From Hyalella azteca (taxonomy: Eukaryota; Arthropoda; Malacostraca; Amphipoda; Hyalellidae), in the NCBI RefSeq assembly GCF_000764305.2, contig NW_025947728.1, forward strand, positions 124,001 through 188,000: a stretch of 64,000 nucleotides of DNA. Direction: 5' to 3'. This document shows, piece by piece, positions 35,301 through 45,714 of the stretch. The position numbers and the translations under genes are program-made. The notes under the pieces were generated by a model. It did not search any database, was not told where the DNA came from, and was given only the letters and a program-made list of their open reading frames with translations. The first letter of the stretch is position 1. Each line of letters begins with the position of its first letter.

Positions 35301-38300
35301 TTGCGGCGGGTGCGGTGGACGCGGGCGGCGAGCTGGAGCGTCGTGAGGTTGTGGTGGGCGTGACGAGCGGCAGGCGAGACGTGCACGACGAGCGCAGTGT
35401 GACACGTCAGCGAGTTGAGCGCCTCGCGCAACACGCCTGTCAGCTTGTTCTCCCTGCGGGTCATTACAAAGATTTAGTTAATTGAAACAATTTATGCCAA
35501 AAAAGTGCATGAAATTGTAACAATTTTATGCCAAAAAAACATACCTGTCTACTTGTTTTTGATTTACGCTCGGTAATAGGAATTTTTTCTGTTAAAGAAG
35601 ATCAATTTGTTTACAAAAAATTTTCCTTAAAGTATCAATGGCCGGTTACGATATAAGTTTTTATTTTATCAGCAGCTATTATCGTTTGTGCATTAAATAT
35701 ATCTGAGTTTGCTGTTTAATTTGCTTATTAATCAAACATGCGGTGTCTTTAACGCAAGCTAGTTTGGAAAGATTGGAATTTTCGTTCCTTTGCAAAAAAA
35801 AAAAAAACATCGAAGCATATGTTGCAGGATTTTTAAGTTTTTTAATTGTCAAGCCGACGTAAGTAATACGGCCTGAAATCTTTGACATGGAATAAAAAAA
35901 ATCTTCACCTGTGCGGGAGATATTTCTGTCCGTCAAAGATGGCGAGCAGGACAGACGTGAGGCTCGTGAGAGACATGCTGTTGCTGCCGTGCCGCGCACT
36001 CATGTCGCCCACGTCGATCATGTGCAGTCGGCTTCGTCCGCCTACAACTGAAAATCAATGTGAGAAGAACGGGTGTAATATTCAAAATTGCACTGCCCAC
36101 TGTATGATACAAATGATACAATAAAGATTAAAAACAGTGAATAGATATCATAGTAAACAATCCCTGTTACATTGGGTACCAATGAAGATTAAAAACAGTG
36201 AATAAAAATTTGAGTGAACAGTCCCGCCTACAGAGGATATCAATAAATATTAAAAAACTGTGATTAGTTAATGAAACCGCTGGAGTCTTCCTTTCATAGG
36301 CTAACCTCTGTAAATAATGCACTGATCAAGAAAGTTCAGAAACGTCAGAATTAACGAATTTATTCTAAAAAAGTCACACTGTAATCGTTATTTCAAGTCA
36401 GTTTTCTTACCTCCGCCTTTGCCATTTTTGTCGACGGCGTACTGGTATATGTGGAGAGAGTATACCAGAGTGGCAGACCCTGGAAAAATTACAGCTCCTT
36501 GTTGTTTTTGTTGCTGCTGCTGGAGAACCTGCAGGCATTAATTAAGAAATGTTGAAACCATTTAGGATTAGTCGATGGAAAGTATTAAGGAATATGATAA
36601 TGATATAATAACCGACCAAGATCGAAAAATAGGTAACTTCAGACCACTCTTTGCTGATATATTTTCATCAAATTTGCAGGCTCTTACAGACATTGAATTC
36701 ACGGATTTTCCGTTACTATCTGCCACGAATATAATGATACTCAGAGTGAAGAGGGCCAGAGATGAAGGTCCCGCTAATACTCACGGAAGAGAGGGCCAGA
36801 GATGAACGCCCTGCTAATACTCACGGAAGAGAGCGCCAGAGATGAACGCCCTGCTAATACTCAAGGAAGAGAGGGCCAGAGATGAACGCCCTGCTAATAC
36901 TCACGGAAGAGAGGGCCAGAGATGAACACGGAAGAGAGGGCCAGAGATGAACGCCCTGCTAATACTGTCTCTTATACACATCTAGATGTGTATAAGAGAC
37001 AGCTAATACTCACGGAAGAGAGGGCCAGAGATGAACGCCCTGCTAATACTCACGGAAGAGAGGGCCAGAGATGAACGCCCCTCTAATACTCACGGAAGAG
37101 AGGGCCAGAGATGAACGCCCCGCTAAGGCCACGTCGAGGTAGTGGGCTGCAGTTTCAGCGGTGGGCGCGCGCAGCTCACAAAGGGACGACAGCACACCTC
37201 CACCCACCACGCCGTCACGCGGCGCACTGATGGGGCTGTTACCGCCGTCTGGACAAGTGAGGTGAGGAGTGAAGTTAGAAATGTTAATTAAGAAACATTG
37301 CAGCGACAATTGAAATGTTAAGGCACAAAACAAAATTATATCGTAGTCTAAAATACTGTCGCACCCACTGCTTTTTTTTGAGTCACAATTTTAGTTCATA
37401 TTGCGCAGTAAGATCACTAACCGTACGCAGACTGAGCGAGAAGATCCTTAACGTTTGCCCCGGTAGCATCAACAGCCACGGCGGAGACGCGGACGCTGAA
37501 GCGCACAGCGGCATTTGCCTTGAGGCGGGCGATGGCAGCGTAGAGCCACGCCACACAGCTGGGCATGATGCCCAGCTGCTGCTGGGCGCCGTGCAGCCCT
37601 ACCATCGTGTAGGACTTGCCCAGCAGCGAACCACCGAAGCACAGGATGCAGCCATCGTTGCCTGCGAGCACCGCGTGTAGCACGTCCACTGTAGCGCCAG
37701 ACACGACGTCGCTCTGCGCGCCGTAGGAATAACGTTGTGACAAGTGGATAAAATTTGGAAGCAATGTGCAATGATTTGTGTAAATGAACAGATATATACT
37801 TGCAATGCTTGATTAATTTTTACCATCTGAATGATTAATTATTGGTCCTGAAAACCATGGCGGGCCAAAGACGAACAAGATTCTTACCCAGATATTTTTT
37901 TAGTCGTTATTTTCGTGCCACTGAAACATTTTGTTAGTGAACATAATACTTGATAAGTGCAGGGTAAGCTCAAAGTTTGCATCTTATAACTTTTTCCTTT
38001 GTACTATGAAAACAAGTTTTCTTTCATCGCTCGAGCATATTTCTGTTTGTCATCGGCAAGCTGCATTTCTATACATAGAAACATACACGCATCCACCTTC
38101 AACCCATTCCTCGAAGTATATTTCAATTTATGAGAGAACAAACGACTAAAAAATATGCCAACAACTGTCCTCATTGTAACACAAAATTTTTAATAATTTG
38201 ATACGTTAAAATATATTCGTATAATTAGAGTAGAGGCCTTAATTTAGACAAGTTGCTTAACATAAAAGTCATCTTAATAAATATGTCATAATTTTTAATG

Positions 38301-38520
38301 AAATTTGATAGAATGTAAAACACACCTGGGCATCGTCCTGACTGTAGACCTGGTCGAAGGCGAACATTTTAGGCGCGACGACACCCAGCCGCGTGTCGCG
38401 GGGCGGGGGGGCGAGGGGGTCGACAAGGGTCACTTGACGCCGCTTCTTGTCAAGGCAGAGCACCGCGGCCTCGTGCTCCAGCAGCCGCACCAGGGGAGAG
38501 ATGCGCAGCACCACGCGGAT
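29092..38520 (-). CDS. Kif26: KIF26/VAB-8-type atypical kinesin, 5' end not found (11 exons, 1800 codons visible)
   Basis: Kinesins of this family bind microtubules but lack normal ATPase cycling; vertebrate KIF26A/B and worm VAB-8 act in signalling and cell migration. Exons, 5' to 3': 38326-38520, 37422-37713, 37094-37248, 36411-36528, 35909-36041, 35291-35453, 33275-35015, 32511-32980, 31966-32098, 29846-31633, 29092-29306. All ten junctions agree in phase (5403 nt). The motor region spans about residues 1-350: VVLRISPLVR, PPKMFAFD-like PKMFAFDQVYSQD, Walker A GGSLLGKS (92-99), RFSVRVSAV, ELRAPTAETAAHYLDVA, LHIYQY, GGRSRLHMIDVG (switch II, normally DLAGSE) and LPHRENKLTGVLREALN. The NxxSSRSH switch I is absent. 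After the motor comes the family motif SSDQSCDTVIYIG, then a long Ser/Pro/Gln-rich tail and a C-terminal coiled coil. Typical of KIF26, not of ordinary kinesins. Pre-motor exons are missing. Confidence 0.93.
29846..31633 (-). CDS. Kif26: KIF26-like kinesin exon 10 (long tail exon)
   Basis: A 1788-nt open exon, acceptor AACCCAG, donor GTAAGT. Ser/Asn-rich, with low-complexity stretches (SKSSSSGSSNSSAG). It ends in a charged predicted coiled coil (QEKLKLELAEAKNKL) leading to DKSWSYE. Confidence 0.9.
31966..32098 (-). CDS. Kif26: KIF26-like kinesin exon 9
   Basis: Encodes VNEKDLMSTSVSSGSSSDPN and DDHPLRVLSEENLTCASNFT. The in-phase donor is the weak GTCTGT at 31965. A stronger GTAAGC at 31949 would break the phase to exon 10, so a missed microexon is possible. 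Confidence 0.75.
32511..32980 (-). CDS. Kif26: KIF26-like kinesin exon 8
   Basis: Acceptor CTACCAG, donor GTGACA. Encodes (A)TVLEEPELESAVAAEEAEM through MLMIDLPAYPVVSVDCGTQ, an acidic tail segment. Confidence 0.88.
33275..35015 (-). CDS. Kif26: KIF26-like kinesin exon 7 (post-motor)
   Basis: A 1741-nt exon, acceptor TTGCGCAG, donor GTGAGG. Opens GMTGSGSSGSSGSRKSSGGE, then SSDQSCDTVIYIGGGG (the strongest family signature after the motor), SPTP repeats, Gln-rich YQLTQQQLHQQQLFNE, and ends SCEEEECKRQAPQGL. Confidence 0.92.
35291..35453 (-). CDS. Kif26: KIF26-like kinesin exon 6 (end of motor)
   Basis: Encodes (R)ENKLTGVLREALNSLTCHT, ALVVHVSPAARHAHHNLTT and LQLAARVHRTRRKKIR, matching the last motor helices. 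Donor GTACGA is unusual but phase 0, as required by exon 7. Confidence 0.9.
35909..36041 (-). CDS. Kif26: KIF26-like kinesin exon 5 (switch II region)
   Basis: Encodes (G)GRSRLHMIDVGDMSARHGS, NSMSLTSLTSVLLAIFDGQ and KYLPH. HMIDVGD stands where active kinesins have LVDLAGSE. Confidence 0.92.
36126..36270. repeat. ~61-bp tandem repeat, diverged, about 2.4 copies
   Basis: GATTAAAAACAGTGAAT at 36126 and 36187, then a decayed TATTAAAAAACTGTGATTA at about 36248. Located in the kinesin intron between exons 4 and 5. Confidence 0.75.
36411..36528 (-). CDS. Kif26: KIF26-like kinesin exon 4
   Basis: Encodes VLQQQQQKQQGAVIFPGSAT then LVYSLHIYQYAVDKNGKGG. A Gln-rich insert precedes the LHIYQY strand; the NxxSSRSH switch I of active kinesins is absent. 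Donor GTAAGA. Confidence 0.9.
36741..37133 (-). repeat. 40-bp minisatellite spanning the exon 3 splice donor, about nine copies
   Basis: Plus-strand units CACGGAAGAGAGGGCCAGAG + ATGAACGCCCTGCTAATACT start at 36782, 36822, 36862, 36902, 36927, 37011, 37051 and 37091, plus a degenerate one at 36741. On the minus strand each unit is the last ~29 nt of exon 3 plus TCC|GTGAGT and 11 nt of intron. A 25-bp unit at 36902-36926 and the adapter at 36965 disturb the array, so the copy number is unreliable. Confidence 0.95.
36965..37002. other. Sequencing artefact: Nextera mate-pair junction adapter
   Basis: CTGTCTCTTATACACATCT (36965-36983) is followed directly by its reverse complement AGATGTGTATAAGAGACAG (36984-37002). 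These are two 19-bp Tn5 mosaic ends head to head, a perfect 38-bp palindrome and exactly the circularisation junction of Illumina Nextera mate-pair libraries. It is not host DNA. Genomic sequence on either side may not be contiguous. Confidence 0.98.
37094..37248 (-). CDS. Kif26: KIF26-like kinesin exon 3
   Basis: Encodes (D)GGNSPISAPRDGVVGGGVL, SSLCELRAPTAETAAHYLDV and ALAGRSSLALSS. The donor GTGAGT at 37093 is the first of many copies in the 40-bp minisatellite. Only this one keeps the phase for exon 4: the next shifts frame and later ones follow an in-frame TAG. Confidence 0.9.
37422..37713 (-). CDS. Kif26: KIF26-like kinesin exon 2 (P-loop)
   Basis: Encodes SDVVSGATVDVLHAVLAGND, GCILCFGGSLLGKSYTMVG and on to VRFSVRVSAVAVDATGANVK. 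It has GxxxxGKS, but SLL replaces the QTGSGKT context of active kinesins, as in KIF26. Acceptor GCGCAG, donor GTTAGT. Confidence 0.93.
38326..38520 (-). CDS. Kif26: KIF26-like kinesin first visible exon (start of motor)
   Basis: Encodes IRVVLRISPLVRLLEHEAAV then LCLDKKRRQVTLVDPLAPPP and PKMFAFDQVYSQDDAQ. Phase 0 at both ends. The upstream acceptor GTGCGCAG shows that at least one more 5' exon exists; I could not find it. Confidence 0.9.
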
Positions 38521-38539
38521 CTGCGCACCAAAAATGTCG

Positions 38540-38685
38540 GGTGATTATAATTATAGATTAAGGTGATAAAAATTAGATTTAGACCGCATAAAAATTTTGG
38601 TGATAATAATTATAGTTTTAGGTGGTAAAAATCAGATTTACGCCTCTAAAAAATTTAATGGATTATCATTTTATTTTCAGGTGGA
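38540..38685. repeat. ~60-bp tandem repeat, diverged, about 2.4 copies
   Basis: GGTGATTATAATTATAG at 38540 and GGTGATAATAATTATAG at 38599, then a decayed third unit from about 38660. It lies just upstream (5' side on the minus strand) of the first visible kinesin exon. Confidence 0.7.
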
Positions 38686-41600
38686 TGCTATTGGGAAGAG
38701 AAGCGCACCTAACATGATAGCGTTATATCTTGGTGATAGGCACTAGAAAGTTAATTGAACTATTCAAGAAATACATGATAATGGAGTAAATTATTGATAT
38801 TTGTTTGTGATTCAAGAGCAATAAAAGGACATGGGACTAACTGTGAGTTACTGACGTAAGTACAGCAAATACGCTAAAATAAGTTAGCTGTGTTGCCCGA
38901 ACGCCAAATCAATAAAGAATTAACTTAAAACATATGAATAAACGTTCAGAGTATCAGAGTGTGGATTTGCGACCACTTTTAACTAGAATTTGCCCATAAC
39001 AAATCCCCTTATAAATTTATAGTTGAATTTATGCGCTTTTGATGAACAGAAATTTCTTCCATGTTGACGTGGTGATGATTTAAACACAAAACAGTCACTG
39101 CGCTTCCAATCCTCAGCATTTCACGAAGTTAAATGAACAGGATATCGCTTAAATACATTGAACGCTGGAAGCAGGTTAATAATCTTCTTGTTCGGTTGAA
39201 CTCCAGTAAAAGAACATATCACTTATATTGTTTTCATGACAGAACAAGAATTCCCGTACTGCTTTTAAATCCACCTTCCGATAAATATTCTCCCCAGAGT
39301 TTTTTAGGTAATTATTCATTGCCGTATAAAAACAAAGTTCTTTTATATATAACAGAACCTTACTTTATTCAACACACGACTTGTCTGTTCATGGTCTACA
39401 AACCTGAATTCAAAGATCTATCATGTGCAAGCCTACTACTAACCACAAAATTTTTGGTCATGTTCATAAAAAAGCCAATAACAAGTAACAAACTAGTTCA
39501 AACTAGTTGCGCATACATCAAACTAGTTGCGCATACATCAAATTAGTTGCGCATACATCAAATTAGTTGCGCATGGATGCTTAAATTGGAGGATACGACA
39601 GGAATTTTCCATGATTAGCATGTCAGAAAAGGAGGAACATTGATCGATGCGTGCGAAGTTACTAGCCTGCAACTGTTTCCTTTGACTCTTTAAATAATAT
39701 TTAGATTACAGCAAGAAGAAAGCATCTCAGAACAAATTGATTGTTGCATGTAGAATTACTATCAAAATCAACGAAGATCGACCATAGCCCTGAAATTGTC
39801 GGAGTCGTCAATCATTGTGAATAAATAGCCCGAGACAGAACGTGGGGATGAGGCTGCGTATCATCACGGCAGCGAATGAGTGATGAGCTGCACTTGCTTG
39901 ACACGAGTTCAAGAGAGTGAACCGACCTTTGTTTGCAGATCCAGGGCGAAATCTTGATAAATAATTTTCAAAACTTTACCGGCAATAATATCATGCTATG
40001 CTAGTGAGCCGCCAGCTATGCTTAAAATATGTACAATCTGACTAGGCTGTTTGCTATATTACATGGAAAGGAGAAATGAGATTCATGCATGTAATTTACA
40101 ATATTTTCTACAGAATTCAAGATTTTCTCATTTTTTGCGTGTATTTAAAACATTTTTTACTCTAAAAGCAGCCTAAGATCTTCAGTCGCCTTCAATTTGT
40201 CGCTGATTTCCTCGTCGGTAACGACGAGACGAGGACGTGTCCAACCGACGGCGCGCCACAGAGCTAATTTAAGGGGCCGCTAATGAGATCCTCGTCGCCC
40301 GACGAATAAATCAATGGAGGTCAGCAGGCAAGGACTGGAAAATTTGTGCCGTATTGTAAATCCGCGAGTTATATGAATGCAGGCATTCAATTGATCTGGG
40401 CAGTCGCGGACGTCGATTTCAAAATTAATATTGTTGTAAAAATTACGAACACCAATTCCATTCTGAGCATGTAATCTTTGATCTTGAAAATGAACGTTAA
40501 TGACAGAAGATCGTGTAAATGATTTGAATCCGTGGTTCAAATTAAACGTAATATCCAGGCACGGTAAATAATTTTGGTAATTTGTCTAACCAGATTTTTA
40601 AGTTTCTAAAATTTACGATTTAGGATAGATGTAAATTCTGCAAAACTAGATAAATCTAATTTCGAGTGCACTGAAAAATTATCATTTTATGAAAAATTCT
40701 AACCTGATGTCGATTTGAAACGAATGAAAATATAATAGAACTTGGCTAATGAATGAAGACCTGAAACTCAAAATCAATTGCATATCAAAATTATCGAATG
40801 AAAAAGTTCTACTTTCAAATTTCTCGCAAAAACTCATTAACAAAAGCACCTTGTATAGTGTTCGTAAATTACATATATGATGTAAGAACGATTAAGTTAA
40901 TTAACTGACACGTGCTATAAAAACGCTTGGTTTGTACCGAGGATATAAAACCTCTTATAGCGCCTCTGGAAAAACAAACGCGAGAAATCAGAAAGTTAAC
41001 TAAATAACACCCTTTATGGTGAAGAAAAATGAGCGATATTTGTGAAACAGGATAACCATTCTACGCATTTTATTTCTGTTTAATTTAGAAATAGAACTCT
41101 ACAGAATAGCGCAGTGGCAATAGAACTCTACAGAACAGCGACGCAATATAAGCTGCGGAGAAAAGACATTTTTTTCAAAAGGTTTATGTATACTTTACTT
41201 TACATTTTTCAGTGAAAATGAAAGCTTTAGTTGACGATATTGTTCGGAGGGTTCATCCACCACAGCACAGAGGCAGCCACAAATGCTAATTAATTTTCAT
41301 AAAAGTTCAGTTTTGATTGCAAAGTCGAAAGTAAAGCAAAAGACAGTGTCAAATTTACTGGCACTAGAGAATTAAAGCCACAAGTAGCACAGCAGCTACA
41401 CGAGCAGAAAATCTCAACACAAGAATCTCATAATAATTCCCATAAAGGTTTTAAAACTCAACCATCGTTGAAATATAAGAGTTTTGCTAAAAAAAAAGAA
41501 GAAAATAAGTTACAGAAAGTCAGTTGAAGAACGGATTGCAACGCATAATTGGTCAGTACAATTAAATTTAGTGCAACTGTTTTGTAAGTTACACCTGAAC

Positions 41601-44600
41601 AAGTATAAGGAAGCAAAATAGCTACGCTAAAAATACAGTGACCTGAAGACTTATTTAATAGCGCTAGAAATTACGATACGAGCATCATAAGGAAAGTAGC
41701 ACTAGCAATATAGGAGCACAAGGAAAAGAGCGTATATGAGAGTAGCTGAGCGTATATAGATAGATCTGGCAGCGAGGCATGTAAGACGCAACTAACTGAT
41801 AAGGCGCGCTGAAATGCTCCTCACAAACCTACATGCTTTTGCTTCTTGAGAAAATATTATTCCTTCATATGAAACACACGGGGCCAGTGTCTATAATTTC
41901 TGTGGCTTTATTTGAAGCCGTTGATTTAAAAATCGATGCAGCCATTAACTTAAAAAATAAATCAACTTTTCCAGTAAAAGAACTTAAGTTAATTAGAAAT
42001 TTATATTAGGTACGATATTTTCTGATGATTCACGATGAATAAAACTCCGTAAAAAATTAAATCTGTTTAACTAATTTTATCTGTAAACTATGATTCATTT
42101 CCAGTTGGATACGAATTATTTCGCTCGTCATGCATACGCCAAAACAATTATCAACGTTGCGACATGTCAGTCTAGTTTCAGTTGTTTGTATCCTAGAAGA
42201 TAAGAGCTTCCAATATTGTGATGAACAAAAAATGGATTAAACTTTGTCTTACCTTTTCATACTCGTATTAATCTGTTTTACTATATGCTTGCTGATCCAA
42301 TTGAATTCGCCTGTTTTTTTGTATTATTTTGCTTGATTTAATACATTTTTTATTCATTAAATAGACATGGGTTAATTGTGAAAATTGCAGAATGTTTGTA
42401 CAATTTAATAATACTATGGCAGTTCATTGGGCGGAATCTTTGATATTACATTCCCTGAAAGCAAACTTGTTAGTTGAATTTCATTCAAATATTTTTATTG
42501 TGTGATTGAATATTGTGTGTTATTCAATTTTTTGATTATATGGAGTTCGTAGCAGGAATAATTCTCTGCCAATGGAGGATGACTTAACACAGCGTTACCG
42601 GAGAACATCGCGACAAGATCAGTAGTCGGCCAGAGTAGTCACAAGTCTTGTGATATTATCATGACAGGAGAAAGTTCTGCGGCACGCACAACTACGCCGG
42701 TACTTGTTCAGATAAATTCATTGCGCTTGATCATAAAATTGTCAGAGAACCGCGGAATGCCTCCCGGGAATTCGGAAGCTCAAATGAATATTATATTCAA
42801 AATATTTTTTCCATTTAAAAGAAGAGTGCAATGAATTTTGAGGTGTATATCACTAGAGTGCGGATCGAATTTACCAGCTCATAAAAAATATTATTAAAAA
42901 TTGCCTTGAAAATGTCAAACGATAACTATATCAATGTTGGCATCAACGACCGGTTTTAGAAACGCAATGGCTCTCAAGACGCTACGTAATTTGATGTACA
43001 ATCAAAACGATGACAGAGCAGCAAATAAAATCTTTGAATCGCTAACAACTTTAGATGAAACGTGTCCGCAGGGAACACGACACGGACAAAGAACGCATCT
43101 AGTGTCCGGTGATCTGTTCAGTGACAGGGTTGCGAATCTCACGCATGAGCACCCAAGAGGACACGACACTCAAACTTACAGATCAAATCTGCAGCGAGAG
43201 AAGAGAACAACTTAGGCGCATCATGGAAATTACTACCTGCTCCTATCAGTACATCCTCTAATTAAAGGTTAAAATCATTATCTTAAATCAAGAGACAGCG
43301 CATGGTGATAGAACAGGAATTATATATTCACAATAAAAATAAATACATCCAGCCGACAGCTTCGACTAAATTTCTAGGAAATACGAGTATCTTGGAGAAA
43401 TCTACTGATGATTATCGATATAATCTGCTTGAGTTTTGCTCCAATCATATATATATATATATATAGTTGTCAATGTATATTAGTTTGAAATGAGTTTGTT
43501 ACACAAAACCAAAGTAGAGATGCAGAAAATTGGTTGTTAATCATAAGTTTAAACTTAGATGAATTTAAGCAATGAAATGCTAATTGGTTGAATTGGCACA
43601 TGTTTGTATAATGGAAATATCTTAAATACACACAAGTTTTACACGCATTCGGTGAACTTTGCACACATGTTTTCACGCATTCGGGAATCGAACTTCATTA
43701 ACTTTATAAAAATGATGTGTTCAATAAAAATTCATAGTTGGCTACAAATTGAAACAATCGAAATCAAAGACGAATCTGGGAAGCTTGACTGTTTTAGTTT
43801 GTTGATCTTTTGCACCAGTGATATTCATACGATAATTCTTAGTGAGGAATCTGCATGTTGGCATGATTAAATAGGGATTTTAAAATGAAAGTATATATAG
43901 AGTGAGAGACGTTTCTTCTCGTCTCATATCTTTTAAAGTTGGGTGAATCGGAGTGATCTACTCCACCAAATTTACGTTACGTTCAGGTTCAAGATACCGG
44001 TATTCATTACTTATCGTTTTGTCAGGTAGTCTGCCGAGTGGCATTTGATTTGGCACGTGAATAAGGTTCTCTTTTTGGAAGCGTTACGGCAATGTTGATG
44101 TTGATTTTCTTGACGTGCTCACCGGACTCGTAGCTGCCTCGATAGTCTAGGTTTCTCGCGACCGTCAATGTTCGAAAACGACAAACCACCGGCCTCACGG
44201 CCGCGGCCATTGTGTCTGCTGACTGCAGACCGTACGTGCGTGACGGCCACCTCCGTATATCCAACCACCCTTGGCGCCAAATCTGAGGTCCTTATATATG
44301 CTAGAGTCGCGCACACTTAAGCCTAACCCTCGCACTGACGCGCATTCTTTCGAATGGAATGTCCCTCGCAACGCTGAGCGTCAACGTTTCAATGTAAACA
44401 ACCTTTCCCACGGTCTCACAATAACGGCCCGCATTCCTAGCATTCTTAACATCTACGCATAATACATGTTCAATATTACCTATGTTCAATATTACCTACT
44501 TTATTCAGGCAGCACATGAGCAAAACAAAGAAATATTCCTCAGGCTATGAGGCCAGGTTGCCGTAGGCTGTCCGTGTTGAGGTTGGATGGCGAGAAGCGG

Positions 44601-45502
44601 CCGGTCGCTGATGACGGGTTTTCAAATGAGGTGATGAAGCTAATCACAGGTCATGTCTGTGCTCTATGGAGCCTCTCGCACTATACCCCATAACAGGTAA
44701 TACATGAGCCCGGGTGCTCTATTTTGCTGCCTTCTGGAAGTGGTGGTGAGATTCAAGTTCATCGAGTTTTGTGACGAAGATAATGGTGATCCTACAGTCT
44801 ATAGTTCATGTATGTTGCATGGGGTACGTATTCACAGGACAAGAGGTAAAACTTTCAAGTTTCTCCACACAGGCAAAGAAAGAAGTATTCCGGGTGATTA
44901 AACGGGTAGAAATAATTTTTCAAATTTATTTCGTTCTAAATTTTTTGTTTTGGCCTTCTGCTTTCCAAATATTTCTCCTTTAATGAAAAAGGAAAAAATT
45001 CCCACCAAGTTACTTTATATAATAAAGTATGGGCAACTTCCATCTACAGAACTCAATAAAAACTTACCTATTTTTGAACAAGAAAACTTAGACCTAAAAT
45101 TAGCCGCTGGTGAAAATATCAAACAAAACTAATAAAAATCGAACAGATTGGAGAAACCCTGATATGAATTAATTTCGAAAATATTTTTCGTATAATCCTT
45201 TGAAAAGAATCATAAACAGAAATTTAATTAACTTTGCCCACAGAAAGCAATAGACATTAAATAATTTCACAATTGATCTTTTCTAGCAATGAAAAGTAGA
45301 TTAAAAATATACTTCAAATATATACATTGTAACAATGAATAAGTTCATTTTTGCTCTAGTCATGACCAGCCATTAAAGTTGAGGTTGTTCGTACTGGTAT
45401 AAGCCCGCGGCCACGTCTGTATGGCGCTATACGTGCGATGAGCGAGCGTCTCACCGCGTAATGTCGCCGATAGAGAATTCGTTCTGACGAACGAATAACA
45501 GG
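38686..45502. other. Gene-poor region, possibly the kinesin 5' intron
   Basis: AT-rich. Contains a 20-bp tandem repeat (39.5 kb), a short hairpin CCTCGTCG..CGACGAG near 40210-40228, an (AT)n tract at 43446-43466 and a CpG-rich stretch at 44.0-44.7 kb without a recognisable coding frame. Two open stretches (39133-39546 and 42934-43215, plus strand) resemble nothing known and are no longer than chance allows. Confidence 0.4.
39500..39576. repeat. 20-bp tandem repeat, four copies
   Basis: AACTAGTTGCGCATACATCA at 39501 and 39521, AATTAGTTGCGCATACATCA at 39541, partial at 39561. Confidence 0.93.
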
Positions 45503-45714
45503 ATGCGATGGAATGCAGACCAGGGATAAGAGCATCCTGATGATCGGAGGCAGATATGCGATGGAATGCAGACCAGGGATAAGAGCATCCTGATGATCGG
45601 AGGCAGATATGCGATGGGATGCAGACCAGGGATAAGAGCATCCTGATGATCGGAGGCATATATGCGATGGGATGCAGACCAGGGATAAGAGCATCCTGAT
45701 GATCGAAGGCAGAT
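45503..45714. repeat. 53-bp minisatellite, four copies
   Basis: Units start ATGCGATGGRATGCAGACCA at 45503, 45556, 45609 and 45662 and continue GGGATAAGAGCATCCTGATG ATCGGAGGCAGAT. Nearly identical. Because 53 is not a multiple of 3 and the unit lacks minus-strand stops, all three minus-strand frames stay open; these open frames are by-products, not genes. Confidence 0.95.

Noticed and set aside
36965..37002. Perfect 38-bp palindrome as a terminator, IS end or recombination site
   Set aside because: Exactly two 19-bp Tn5 mosaic ends as used in Nextera kits; a library artefact is far more likely in an animal genome.
39133..39546. 137-codon plus-strand open frame
   Set aside because: Same chance argument; it runs into a 20-bp tandem repeat and has no recognisable motif.
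40209..40233. Short hairpin CCTCGTCG/CGACGAGG as a regulatory element
   Set aside because: Small, GC-rich and isolated; consistent with chance or repeat debris.
44000..44700. CpG-rich block as an LTR or promoter island
   Set aside because: No paired direct repeat, TG..CA ends, primer-binding site or retroelement frame could be seen.
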